NCBI RefSeq assembly: GCF_000766865.1 | Contig: NZ_JNFA01000024.1 | Span: 1 to 64,000 of the forward strand | Origin: Listeria booriae | Lineage (GTDB): Bacteria > Bacillota > Bacilli > Lactobacillales > Listeriaceae | DNA length: 64,000 nucleotides | Direction of reading: 5' to 3' | In this document: piece after piece, positions 35,985 to 44,580 of the stretch | Numbering within the stretch: position 1 is the first letter of the stretch | Layout of the letters: the number at the start of each line of letters is the position of its first letter | Translations under genes and position numbers: made by a program | Notes under the pieces: generated by a model | What the model was told of the DNA's origin: nothing | Database searches by the model: none | What the model saw: only the letters and a program-made list of their open reading frames with translations

Positions 35985-37325
35985 ATGAAAGAAATCGATC
36001 AAAGAATGGAAACAGATTCAGTTGGAAAGGTGTTTTTACGCTATTTAATTCCTTCGTTAGTCGGGATGTTGCTCATGTCGGTGAACATTGTGACGGATGG
36101 GATTTTTGTTGGACATAGACTCGGTGGGGTGGCGCTTGCTGGGATTAATATTGCTGTGCCGGTATTTTCGATTTTCACGGCGATCTCGCTTTGGATTGGG
36201 ATTGGCGGAGCCACGCAGTATTCGTTCGCGCTAGGTGAGAAGAACATTCCTGAGGCGCAACGCATCTTCACTCGTTCTATTATTATGGTGTTTTTAATTA
36301 CAATTACATTAGCAGGTATCGCGTTTATTTTCCGGGTGCCGCTTGCCAACGTGCTTGGTGCGAATCCGGAAACATTGCCTTACGTGATGGATTATATGAC
36401 GATATTATTAATGTTCGGCTTTGCTTTTACAGTGGAAAATATTTTGAGTATTTTCGTGCGTAATGACGGGGATCCGAACTTGGCGATGATTGCCCTGATT
36501 GTAACGGCAGTCGTGAATGTCATTTTGAACTATTATTTCCTATTTGTTTTGGATTGGGGCGTTAGCGGTTCAGCAGGAGCAACAATTATGGCTGTGACTG
36601 TTGGTATCGGCGTACTTTCCATCCATTTCTTCAAAAAGAGCAGTCGCCTAAAATTCGTGAAATTCCGCTTTACGAAAAAATCAGTCGCAAAAACGTTTTC
36701 TATCGGGATGCCGAGTTTCCTATCTGAATTAGGATTATCCGTCTTCACAATGGGTTACAATATCGCGATTGCCGCTGTTGCCGGAACTGCTGGTGTCGCG
36801 GCGTTCTCGGTCTTAAACTATACACATAGCGTGATTCTGATGCTATTTTTAGGGATGAGTTCGGCAATTCAACCCCTTATTAGCTATTATCGCGGAGCAA
36901 AAAGACAAGATCGCGAGCAAGCAACTATCCGTTTAGCGATTAAAACAGCGATTGGAACGGGGCTAGGATTCTTCATCATCGGCCTCTTCGGCGCGAACCA
37001 TATCGTTCGGATGTTCGGCGATTTCAGTCCAGAGATTGTCAATCTAGCGACAATGGCTGTCCGTATTTTCTTTGCTGGTTACATTTTCATGGGCTTCAAC
37101 TTCGTGATGATGACTTATTTCCAAACGAGCAATCGCGTTGGTATGGCGATTTGGATTACAGTGGCCCGCGAAATGTTATTTATGGTCGCTTTCCTCATTA
37201 TATTGCCACCGTTCTTCGGAGCAGAGGGTGTTTGGGCCTCCATTCCACTCTCAGAAGCAGTAGTCGCAGCGTCTATCGTCATTTATGCACGCCGCAAACA
37301 CATTTTCACAAAAGGAATTCAGTAA
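35985..37325 (+). CDS. MATE family efflux transporter
   Basis: A 446-residue protein with about 12 membrane segments in two homologous halves; the first begins VFLRYLIPSLVGMLLMSVNIVTDGIFVG, typical of the DinF/NorM-like MATE branch of Firmicutes. It exports cationic compounds or metabolites in exchange for Na+ or H+. AGGAAG precedes the ATG at 35985, which is better placed than the GTG at 35976. It is transcribed alone and ends at a clear terminator. Substrate unknown. Confidence 0.88.
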   Translation: MKEIDQRMETDSVGKVFLRYLIPSLVGMLLMSVNIVTDGIFVGHRLGGVALAGINIAVPVFSIFTAISLWIGIGGATQYSFALGEKNIPEAQRIFTRSIIMVFLITITLAGIAFIFRVPLANVLGANPETLPYVMDYMTILLMFGFAFTVENILSIFVRNDGDPNLAMIALIVTAVVNVILNYYFLFVLDWGVSGSAGATIMAVTVGIGVLSIHFFKKSSRLKFVKFRFTKKSVAKTFSIGMPSFLSELGLSVFTMGYNIAIAAVAGTAGVAAFSVLNYTHSVILMLFLGMSSAIQPLISYYRGAKRQDREQATIRLAIKTAIGTGLGFFIIGLFGANHIVRMFGDFSPEIVNLATMAVRIFFAGYIFMGFNFVMMTYFQTSNRVGMAIWITVAREMLFMVAFLIILPPFFGAEGVWASIPLSEAVVAASIVIYARRKHIFTKGIQ

Positions 37326-37329
37326 AAAA

Positions 37330-37372
37330 CACCGCTTAGTCAAAAATTTCAGTCTTGGCTAAGCGGTTTTTT
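37330..37372 (+). terminator. Terminator of the MATE gene
   Basis: ACCGCTTAG (37331-37339) pairs with CTAAGCGGT (37359-37367) followed by a T-run. Confidence 0.88.
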
Positions 37373-37410
37373 ATGGAGTTTGTGAATTAAAAAAATCAGG
37401 AAAAAACTTG

Positions 37411-37457
37411 ACACCAAATGTTGTGTTAGCCCATCCTGATATCACAACTTATAGTGA
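37411..37457 (+). promoter_or_regulatory. Upstream pair of NrdR-like boxes
   Basis: ACACCAAATGTTGTGT at 37411-37426 and TCACAACTTATAGTGA at 37442-37457, 31 bp apart, fit the NrdR consensus acaCwAtATaTwGtgt. A TTGACA overlaps the first box, but no good -10 lies at the right distance. Confidence 0.6.
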
Positions 37458-37562
37458 ATTCATGTAGGTCTATTCACAAGGAAATCTCCCAAAAAAATAA
37501 AAATTTTAATAGAAAAACCTTGCTGTCAAACGCTTTTAAGGAATTGCTAAAAAATTCCCTAA

Positions 37563-37610
37563 GCACTATATCTTGCATTCACATTCAAAAAGAGATACTA
37601 TATATAGTAT
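37563..37610 (+). promoter_or_regulatory. Proximal NrdR boxes over the nrd promoter
   Basis: Boxes at 37563-37578 (GCACTATATCTTGCAT) and 37595-37610 (ATACTATATATAGTAT) are 32 bp apart, three helical turns. A promoter TTGCAT (37573-37578), 17 nt, TACTAT (37596-37601) is covered by both, so NrdR with dATP/ATP would block RNA polymerase. The rest of 37373-37760 shows no convincing gene. Confidence 0.75.
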
Positions 37611-37760
37611 CGAAAGCCGTTAAAACACGATTTGCTATTTTAACTTTTACAAAGGATCAGACTTTTGCAAAAGTTAATTTTTTTGTTCCGAATGGGCTGG
37701 TTCGATAGATGAGTGAAGCTGAGTATAACTTGGAATATATGGAAGAAATGGGGATAACAA

Positions 37761-40037
37761 ATGACAACTTACATAGTGAAAGACGGAGGGAATCGCAAAC
37801 TACCTTTCGACAAAGAACGACTAAACCGATATCTAGATACGATTCATGCAGAATTTCCAGCTTTAGAGATGGAAGACTACAAACGCAAGATTTTCACATT
37901 TATTGAGAAGAAAGAAGATTATGCGGCGGATGAATTAGTAGATTACTTGATTCGTGAAGCAGAAGCGCGTACAGATATTCATTTACCAGCGTGGGAATTG
38001 TTTGCAGCACGTCTTTATTTGAACAAGTTATATAAGAAAGCGAGTAAGAATCGTTTCTATAATGATGATGATAAATATGGTTCGTATGTTGGCTTACAAG
38101 AAAGCCTTGGCGAACGCGGTATTTACTCAGGAAGCATTTTAAAGAATTATTCAAAAGATGAACTTATCAAAGCCGGTGAAATGATTGAACCAGAAAGAGA
38201 TAAGCTGTTCACATATAATGGTTTGTATTTGTTAGCAACACGTTATTTAGCAACAGATCAGGCGCGAAACGTCTATGAGTTGCCACAAGAACGTTGGTTG
38301 ACGATTGCGCTTTATTTAATGCAAGATGAGCCGAAAGAAAAACGGATGGACTTAGTGCGCGAGGCTTATTGGGCATTGAGTAATCTTTATATGACGGTTG
38401 CCACTCCGACATTAGCAAACGCTGGTAAAGTTGGCGGTCAATTATCCAGTTGTTTCATTGATACAGTAGATGATAGTTTGCAAGGTATTTATGATAGCAA
38501 TACTGATGTAGCACGTGTAAGTAAACATGGTGGCGGCGTTGGTGCTTACCTTGGTTACGTTCGTTCCTCAGGCGCGGCAATTCGCGGTGTACGTGGCGCA
38601 AGTGGCGGCGTTGTTCCGTGGATTAAACAATTAAACAATACGGCAGTTAGTGTCGATCAGTTAGGCCAACGTAAAGGTGCCATTGCGGTTTACCTAGACG
38701 TTTTCCATAAAGATATTGAAGCATTCCTTGATCTTCGCTTAAACAACGGTGACCAACGTCTGCGTGCCCATGACGTGTTTACAGCGGTTTGTATGCCTGA
38801 CCTATTCATGGAAACAGTAGAACGCCGCGGCGACTGGTACTTATTTGACCCACATGAAGTCAAAGAGAAGAAAGGCTGGTACCTACAAGACTTCTACGAC
38901 GAGCAAAAAGGTGACGGTTCTTTCCGTGAGAAATACGAAGAACTAGTAGCGGACGAAACAGTTAGCAAAAAAATTGTCAAAGCTATCGATATTATGAAAC
39001 GCATCATGGTGAGTCAATTAGAAACAGGAAATCCATTCATGTTCTATCGCGATGAAGTTAATCGTATGAACCCGAATAAACATGCCGGCATGGTTTACTC
39101 AAGTAATCTATGTACCGAAATCATGCAAAACATGAGCCCGACACGCATGATTCAAGAAATGATTAGTGGCGACCAAATCGTCATTACGAAACAAGCTGGA
39201 GACTTCGTTGTATGTAACTTATCTTCCGTGAACTTAGGTCGTGCAGTGCTTGCAGAAGACCCAGAAACATTGGAACGCCTGATTGCCATTGAAGTTCGCA
39301 TGTTAGACAATGTTATCGACTTGAACGAACTACCAGTACCACAAGCAACGATTACAAATAAGAAATACCGCTCTATCGGTTTAGGTACTTTTGGATGGCA
39401 TCATCTATTAGCCCTTAAAAATATTGCTTGGGACAGCGAAGAAGCAGAAACATTCGCCGATGAGTTATATGAGCAAATCAACTTCCTAACTATTAAAGCA
39501 AGTGCCGCATTAGCTAAAGAAAAAGGCGCGTATTCCGTATTTAAAGGCAGTGACTGGAATACAGGCGAATATTTCGAACGTCGCGACTACACATCGGAAG
39601 CATGGCAAGAACTTGCAGCTGACGTCGCACAAAACGGTATTCGTAACGCCTATCTTGTAGCAGTAGCACCGAACATGAGTACAGCTCAAATCGCAGGCTC
39701 AACGGCTTCTATCGATCCAATTTTCAGCCCGTTTTATTATGAAGAGAAGAAAGATTACCGCCGTCCCGTGATTGCGCCGGACTTATCGCTTAAAACATAT
39801 CCGTACTACGGAAAAGGCGCGTACCAAGTCGATCAATTCGCAAGTGTACGTCAAAACGGTCGCCGTCAACGTCACGTCGATCAATCATTAAGCTTTAACT
39901 TCTACGTGCCAAGTGGTATCAAAGCAAGCAAATTGCTAGAACTTCACTTACAAGCATGGAAAGAGGGCTTGAAAACAACATATTACGTCCGCTCTAACGA
40001 TATTGATGTAGAAGAGTGCGAATGGTGTTCAAGCTGA
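37761..40037 (+). CDS. nrdA: Ribonucleoside-diphosphate reductase large subunit with ATP-cone
   Basis: A 758-residue class I alpha subunit. Residues 1-95 (VKDGGNRKLPFDKERLNRYL...) form an ATP-cone for overall allosteric control, which favours the NrdA over the cone-less NrdE type. The catalytic barrel has SSCFIDTVDDS, NLCTEI and NLSSVNL, and the C-terminus ends with the CEWC thiol pair re-reduced by thioredoxin. It reduces ribonucleotides to deoxyribonucleotides with the NrdB radical partner. The ribosome binding site is poor (GGGG). In Listeria literature both nrdA and nrdE names are used. Confidence 0.92.
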   Translation: MTTYIVKDGGNRKLPFDKERLNRYLDTIHAEFPALEMEDYKRKIFTFIEKKEDYAADELVDYLIREAEARTDIHLPAWELFAARLYLNKLYKKASKNRFYNDDDKYGSYVGLQESLGERGIYSGSILKNYSKDELIKAGEMIEPERDKLFTYNGLYLLATRYLATDQARNVYELPQERWLTIALYLMQDEPKEKRMDLVREAYWALSNLYMTVATPTLANAGKVGGQLSSCFIDTVDDSLQGIYDSNTDVARVSKHGGGVGAYLGYVRSSGAAIRGVRGASGGVVPWIKQLNNTAVSVDQLGQRKGAIAVYLDVFHKDIEAFLDLRLNNGDQRLRAHDVFTAVCMPDLFMETVERRGDWYLFDPHEVKEKKGWYLQDFYDEQKGDGSFREKYEELVADETVSKKIVKAIDIMKRIMVSQLETGNPFMFYRDEVNRMNPNKHAGMVYSSNLCTEIMQNMSPTRMIQEMISGDQIVITKQAGDFVVCNLSSVNLGRAVLAEDPETLERLIAIEVRMLDNVIDLNELPVPQATITNKKYRSIGLGTFGWHHLLALKNIAWDSEEAETFADELYEQINFLTIKASAALAKEKGAYSVFKGSDWNTGEYFERRDYTSEAWQELAADVAQNGIRNAYLVAVAPNMSTAQIAGSTASIDPIFSPFYYEEKKDYRRPVIAPDLSLKTYPYYGKGAYQVDQFASVRQNGRRQRHVDQSLSFNFYVPSGIKASKLLELHLQAWKEGLKTTYYVRSNDIDVEECEWCSS

Positions 40038-40053
40038 TAAACGAATAGCAACA

Positions 40054-40082
40054 GCGAGCAAAGCGTCTGTCTTTGCTCGTGC
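40054..40082 (+). other. Intergenic hairpin between nrdA and nrdB
   Basis: CGAGCAAAG and CTTTGCTCG form a perfect 9-bp stem without T-run; it may stabilise or process the mRNA rather than stop transcription. Confidence 0.55.
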
Positions 40083-40118
40083 TTTACATATGGATATACC
40101 TATGAGGAGGTTTTTTAG

Positions 40119-41168
40119 ATGACGGAACAAAGAGAAGAATTGCACCGTATTAAAATATTAGAGCCGCTTAGTCCGAACCGTTCGACGGCTATTATAAATG
40201 GTGACACGAGTGGGATTTTGAATTGGAATGATATCCCGTATCCATCGTTTTACCGTGCATACAAGGAATTATCGACAAACTATTGGATTCCTGATGAAGT
40301 AGACATGAAGGGTGACGCGAAACAATACCCAGAGCTGTCTGAAGAAGAGAAGTACGCTTTTGATGCTATTATTGGTTTGCTAGCGACATTAGATTCTCCG
40401 CAAACACGGTTTATTTATAATGTCGCAGAATATATTACAGACCCTGCTGTACACGCAAATACAGCGATTATCGGTCAACAAGAAGTGATTCACAACGAAA
40501 GCTATTCTTACGTGCTTGCTTCGATCACGAACTTACAAGAACAGAAACGTATTTTTGAATTGGCGCGTACGCATCCGACGATTATTAAGCGTAACGAACC
40601 AATTATGGAAGCTTACGATAACTTTATGAATAACAAAACAGGCGAGAATTTAGTAAAAGCCCTGATTCAGTCATCGATTTTAGAAGGCATTAATTTCTAC
40701 AGCGGTTTTGCATATTTCTACAACCTTGTTCGTCAAAATAAAATGACGGGAACAGGTAAAATTATTAGTTTTATTAATCGTGATGAATTGGCACATTCGA
40801 AGTTCATTTCGGAGGTAATTCGTGCGATTCTTGGTGAAAATCCGGAATTGCAAACCGATGAACTCGTAGAATATACGCATGAAGCATTCCGCCACGCTGT
40901 GGAGCTAGAAATCGTTTGGTCAGAAGAAGTACTAAATGGTATCGAAGGAATCGACGTTTCAGAAATGGTTGATTACGTGAAATACCGTGCCAACAAGATG
41001 CTAGGCATGCTAGGAATTCCAGAGCTATATCCAGGTCATAGCGATAATACAATGACATGGATTAAAGCTTACGCAGATAATTTTACAGAAACAAAAACGG
41101 ACTTTTTCGAAATGCGCAATAGTAGTTATAAAAAGACAAACATTGACAACGGTTTTGATGACCTATGA
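40119..41168 (+). CDS. nrdB: Ribonucleoside-diphosphate reductase small (radical) subunit
   Basis: A 349-residue ferritin-like beta subunit. The first carboxylate ligand is the Asp in TLDSPQTR; Glu and His lie in QQEVIHNESYSY, which also gives the radical tyrosine; the second half supplies SSILEG and NRDELAHSKF with the remaining Glu and His. It generates the tyrosyl radical for the alpha subunit. GAGGAGG precedes the ATG. Its last codons overlap the flavodoxin start (ATGA). The metal (Fe or Mn) cannot be read. Confidence 0.93.
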   Translation: MTEQREELHRIKILEPLSPNRSTAIINGDTSGILNWNDIPYPSFYRAYKELSTNYWIPDEVDMKGDAKQYPELSEEEKYAFDAIIGLLATLDSPQTRFIYNVAEYITDPAVHANTAIIGQQEVIHNESYSYVLASITNLQEQKRIFELARTHPTIIKRNEPIMEAYDNFMNNKTGENLVKALIQSSILEGINFYSGFAYFYNLVRQNKMTGTGKIISFINRDELAHSKFISEVIRAILGENPELQTDELVEYTHEAFRHAVELEIVWSEEVLNGIEGIDVSEMVDYVKYRANKMLGMLGIPELYPGHSDNTMTWIKAYADNFTETKTDFFEMRNSSYKKTNIDNGFDDL

Positions 41169-41605
41169 GAATCCTCTTGGCGTATGATTCTCTGAGTGGG
41201 AATACAAAAATGGTAGCAGATGAGGTAGAGGCGGAACTTAAGAAGGCGCAACATGATGTGACTTCCTTTCGCGTTCACCCAGATGCCCAGTACCCACTTG
41301 AGACGGACTACGATTTGTTCATTTTAGGGGCATGGACAGCAGATTTAGGTAGGACACCGCCAGATATGAAGGATTTCATAGCAGAATTAGGAACGAAACC
41401 ACCGCACGTCGCGATTTTTGGGACAGGTGAAACACAATGGAGTATGGCATATTTTTGTGGGGCAGTGGACCGGATGGCGAAGTATTTCGACTCCCAATAT
41501 CCGACACTGAAAATCGAACAAATGCCACATACCGAGCGTGATCACACAGCAATTCAAGACTGGGTCGCGCAAATATTGTCCATGAGAGAAGGGGTAGTAA
41601 AATGA
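41165..41605 (+). CDS. Flavodoxin
   Basis: A 146-residue flavodoxin-fold protein. YDSLSGNTKMVADEV is the FMN phosphate loop; ILGAWTADLGRTPPDM and FGTGETQWSMAYFCGAVD are the two isoalloxazine loops. It is longer than NrdI and its loops are those of ordinary flavodoxins. Position in the nrd operon with ATGA overlaps on both sides suggests that it serves electron transfer for radical maintenance or for the reductase. That function is inferred from context. Confidence 0.85.
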   Translation: MRILLAYDSLSGNTKMVADEVEAELKKAQHDVTSFRVHPDAQYPLETDYDLFILGAWTADLGRTPPDMKDFIAELGTKPPHVAIFGTGETQWSMAYFCGAVDRMAKYFDSQYPTLKIEQMPHTERDHTAIQDWVAQILSMREGVVK

Positions 41606-41931
41606 CAAGTATCGAAATTAAAACAATGGAAGAATTCGAACAACATATAGCAGCAGGAGAGTTAGTATATGTAGACTACTGGAAAGACAACTGTCCGAAC
41701 TGCAAAATGCTAGACCTATCATTTCAAGAATTCAAAAATTCATCGATTGCTGATAAAGTAAAAGTATTGAAAGTAAAACTAGAAGAAGTCGGCGAAAACT
41801 TCTTTTTTGATCGCAATGTTCGCCAAACACCAACATTAGTGTTATATAAAGGCGGCGAAGAAGTTTCGCGTTTGAATGGGTTTATTCCTCCAGAACATAT
41901 CGAGGAAGCAGTTGTGGCGCAAGAGGCTTAA
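41602..41931 (+). CDS. Thioredoxin-like protein of the nrd operon
   Basis: A 109-residue thioredoxin fold with the redox motif CPNC in WKDNCPNCKML instead of the canonical CGPC, and the cis-proline in RQTPTLVLY. It probably re-reduces the C-terminal cysteines of the large reductase subunit. The gene starts inside the flavodoxin stop codon (ATGA) and ends with a terminator, completing a four-gene operon. Confidence 0.88.
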   Translation: MTSIEIKTMEEFEQHIAAGELVYVDYWKDNCPNCKMLDLSFQEFKNSSIADKVKVLKVKLEEVGENFFFDRNVRQTPTLVLYKGGEEVSRLNGFIPPEHIEEAVVAQEA

Positions 41932-41940
41932 TATGAGATA

Positions 41941-41977
41941 AACTAAGAAATCGATAAATGGTTTCTTAGTTTTTTTG
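41941..41977 (+). terminator. Terminator of the nrd operon
   Basis: AACTAAGAAA pairs with TTTCTTAGTT followed by a T-run. Confidence 0.9.
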
Positions 41978-42128
41978 TGCTTTCGGCTTAAAGGCATCTA
42001 AAGTATTTATTTTCCTGGTATTAATAAAAATAATATTATAGTTAAAAATATGTATGGAGAACAAAATAATATAGCAAACTGTCTCCCGCGGAAAGGAAAA
42101 CTCATAGATGTGATTTTAATTAATTTAA

Positions 42129-42251
42129 ATCCATTTTGGTGGAGAACACGAGTGGTGGAATATTCATCCTGCAAAATTTCCTAACGAGCATCAAGCGGGA
42201 ATTCATGGATCCGGTTCACCAGGGAATGAATTGTTCAAAGGAGCGAAATAA
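42129..42251 (+). pseudogene. C-terminal remnant of a polymorphic toxin
   Basis: Between a stop at 42126 and the stop at 42249 the frame encodes about 40 residues containing GGEHEWWNIHPAKF and GIHGSGSPGN, a His/Trp-rich pattern resembling the ends of secreted nuclease toxins. No start codon or upstream toxin body is present; the 195 nt before it are AT-rich without an ORF. It ends one base into the immunity gene start, as in intact toxin-immunity pairs. The toxin family could not be named. Confidence 0.55.
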
Positions 42252-42685
42252 TGATGAAATATAAGTTTTTAGTAGAGCAAAATTATAAACATTATCCAGT
42301 AGGCTTAGAGGATATTAATAAGGCGCAGAATGATTTGGATATCGTATTCCCTCAAGAATTATTGGACCTTTATAAAAATGTTGGATATGGATTTATTAAA
42401 GGATCGAGACAGAATATTAATAGGGTTATGGATCCATTATCTGTGCGAGATTTCCGATTAAAGCAAAATGACTTTGAATTTTTTCCAGATATCGAAGTGT
42501 ATGATGATTTGGAGGATGAATTAATTTTCTTTGAAGCCAACGAATCTGCCATGATATCGATTGGATTGTCGAGTGATAAACTGGGTATGATTTTTTATGA
42601 TGAGTTCAAAATAGCGGATTCTTTATGTGAATTTCTAGAGAAGATAGTAAAGGATGATATGTATTATATCAGTCTGATTGACTGA
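42251..42685 (+). CDS. SMI1/KNR4 (SUKH) family immunity protein
   Basis: A 144-residue acidic protein. The pattern INKAQNDLDIVFPQELLDLYKNVGYGFI with a following GSRQNINRVMDPLSVRDF and a late FYDEFKIADSLCEFLEKI fits the SUKH superfamily, the commonest immunity proteins of contact-dependent toxins. AAAGGAG (42237-42243) inside the toxin remnant serves the ATG at 42251 or 42254. It is probably an orphan immunity gene that still protects against toxin from relatives. Confidence 0.75.
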   Translation: MMKYKFLVEQNYKHYPVGLEDINKAQNDLDIVFPQELLDLYKNVGYGFIKGSRQNINRVMDPLSVRDFRLKQNDFEFFPDIEVYDDLEDELIFFEANESAMISIGLSSDKLGMIFYDEFKIADSLCEFLEKIVKDDMYYISLID

Positions 42686-42698
42686 GGAAGGGGAAAAT

Positions 42699-42723
42699 AT
42701 CTACATATTTATTAAATATGTAG
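42699..42723 (+). other. Palindrome after the immunity gene
   Basis: CTACATATTT and AAATATGTAG form a perfect 10-bp stem with a 4-5 nt loop; no T-run. Confidence 0.5.
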
Positions 42724-42786
42724 ATGCATAACTGATGAATTTCTTCTATTTTTTCTAAAGGGAGAATTATTATTTATATCTATAGA

Positions 42787-42835
42787 GAATAAGACATTCT
42801 GCTCACATGAGAGTAGGCCATGTCTTATTCTTTTT
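42787..42835 (+). terminator. Terminator downstream of the immunity gene
   Basis: GAATAAGACAT pairs with ATGTCTTATTC and a T5 run follows. Confidence 0.85.
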
Positions 42836-42949
42836 GCACTTGCATGAAAGTGTACGGATTTAACCAAATCATTCGCCCAGCTTTTCTAAAGATCTTCTCC
42901 TTCTCCAATCTTGTCCACGGCTTTAGGACAAATTCCAATTTTGATTGTA

Positions 42950-42978
42950 TTGCTATGTTGTTACCGCTGTCATACAAT
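42950..42978 (+). promoter_or_regulatory. mtl operon promoter
   Basis: TTGCTA at 42950-42955, 17-nt spacer, TACAAT at 42973-42978. Confidence 0.7.
42958..42973 (+). promoter_or_regulatory. Probable CRE (CcpA site) in the mtl promoter
   Basis: TTGTTACCGCTGTCAT matches WTGNNARCGNWWWCAW at all but two positions and sits exactly between -35 and -10, where CcpA binding would repress. Confidence 0.65.
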
Positions 42979-43054
42979 GGATATATGAGCTAGGCTGATA
43001 GGCGAGACTAAGGATTGGAATTGCGCAGTTCCATTGGTCGGTCAGGTGTAGCAG

Positions 43055-43091
43055 TGCTTCGAAGCAGATTAATTAAAGGGGCTTCTTTTTT
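43055..43091 (+). promoter_or_regulatory. Possible attenuator in the mtlA leader
   Basis: The palindrome TGCTTCGAAGCA (43055-43066) competes with a GAAGC/GCTTC stem (43061-43065 with 43081-43085) followed by TTTTTT. Terminator-like, but the second stem is only 5 bp. Confidence 0.4.
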
Positions 43092-43125
43092 AGAGTATTA
43101 GAAAAGGGCGGAGGAGGACATAGAA

Positions 43126-44565
43126 ATGGAGCAACAACAAGCGAAATCTGGTTTTCGTGTGAAGGTACAGCATTTTGGTAGTTTTTTAAGTGGTATGATT
43201 ATGCCGAATATTGGGGCATTTATTGCGTGGGGGCTAATTACAGCGCTATTTATTCCGACTGGTTGGTATCCGAATGAGGAGATTGCGAAACTGGTTGATC
43301 CGATGATTAAGTATCTATTGCCGCTTTTGATTGGGTATACGGGTGGTAAGTTAGTGTATGATACGCGTGGTGGAGTCGTAGGTGCGGCTGTGACGATGGG
43401 AGCGATTGTTGGGACATCAATGCCAATGTTCCTTGGGGCAATGATTCTCGGGCCTCTAGCGGCTTGGTTGATGAAGAAATTTGATAAATTAATCGAAGGT
43501 AAAGTTAAGGCTGGTTTTGAAATGCTGGTGAACAATTTCTCAGCGGGGATTTTAGCAGGGATTTTGGCGATTGTATCTTTGAAAACGATTGGGCCTGCGC
43601 TTCAAGCGGTGAACACGACGATGGCTTCGGGTGTGCAGTATTTGATTGATCATCATTTGTTGCCGTTAGTTAGTATTTTAGTGGAGCCTGGAAAAGTACT
43701 TTTCTTGAATAACGCGATTAACCAAGGGGTTTTGGCGCCGCTCGGGATTGATCAGGCGGTTAATACGGGGAAATCGATTTTGTTCTTAGTGGAAACGAAT
43801 CCTGGTCCTGGTCTGGGGATTTTGCTGGCGTACACGATTTTTGGAAGTGGAACGGCAAGACAGACGGCTCCTGGGGCAGCAATTATTCAGTTCTTAGGCG
43901 GGATTCATGAGATTTATTTCCCGTATGTATTGATGAAACCAGCGTTACTGATTGGTGCGATTGCTGGTGGGATGACTGGTATTATTACGTTTAATTTGTT
44001 TAATGTAGGGTTAGTTGCGACGGCTTCTCCGGGTAGTATTTTTGCGATACTTGCTTTGACGCCGCGTGGGGATTATTTAGGCATTATTTGCGGGGTTCTA
44101 TTTGCAACACTGGTTTCCTTTGCGGTATCTGCGGTTATTTTGAAAACATCGAAAGCAACGGATGATGCAGAACTCAAGACAGCGGAGACAAAAATGGCTA
44201 CAATGAAAGGTAAGAAGGCAATGGTAGCGAGTGCGGTTGTTGGGACGAGTGATGCGGAACTTGCAGCGGAAGGTATTCCATTGGATACACGCAAAATTAT
44301 TTTCGCTTGTGATGCGGGAATGGGGTCCAGTGCGATGGGGGCTTCGGTCTTGCGGAACAAGGTGAAAAAGGCGGGGCTTGATATTGAAGTGGTGAACTTT
44401 GCGATTTCGCAGTTGCCGCCGGATGCGGATATTGTGGTAACACACCGTGATTTAACGGACCGCGCAACGGAGAAACTACCTAAAGCCTATCATATTTCGG
44501 TGGACAATTTCTTGAACAGTCATAAGTATGATGAGTTAGTGGAGAATTTGTCTGGTCAGAAATAA
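43126..44565 (+). CDS. mtlA: PTS mannitol transporter, EIICB
   Basis: A 479-residue membrane permease. The EIIC part (residues 1-340) has about 8 membrane segments and the substrate motif GGIHEIYFPYVLMKP; a linker leads to the EIIB domain (residues about 385-479) with the phosphorylated cysteine in FACDAGMGSSAMGAS. It takes up and phosphorylates mannitol; the EIIA is encoded separately by mtlF downstream. GGAGGAGG precedes the ATG. Confidence 0.95.
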   Translation: MEQQQAKSGFRVKVQHFGSFLSGMIMPNIGAFIAWGLITALFIPTGWYPNEEIAKLVDPMIKYLLPLLIGYTGGKLVYDTRGGVVGAAVTMGAIVGTSMPMFLGAMILGPLAAWLMKKFDKLIEGKVKAGFEMLVNNFSAGILAGILAIVSLKTIGPALQAVNTTMASGVQYLIDHHLLPLVSILVEPGKVLFLNNAINQGVLAPLGIDQAVNTGKSILFLVETNPGPGLGILLAYTIFGSGTARQTAPGAAIIQFLGGIHEIYFPYVLMKPALLIGAIAGGMTGIITFNLFNVGLVATASPGSIFAILALTPRGDYLGIICGVLFATLVSFAVSAVILKTSKATDDAELKTAETKMATMKGKKAMVASAVVGTSDAELAAEGIPLDTRKIIFACDAGMGSSAMGASVLRNKVKKAGLDIEVVNFAISQLPPDADIVVTHRDLTDRATEKLPKAYHISVDNFLNSHKYDELVENLSGQK

Positions 44566-44580
44566 CTGGGGGAATTTAGA

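Noticed and set aside
37454-37906. ORFs of 84 and 65 codons upstream of nrdA
   Set aside because: They lie over NrdR boxes or overlap nrdA out of frame, have weak start signals and no recognisable product.
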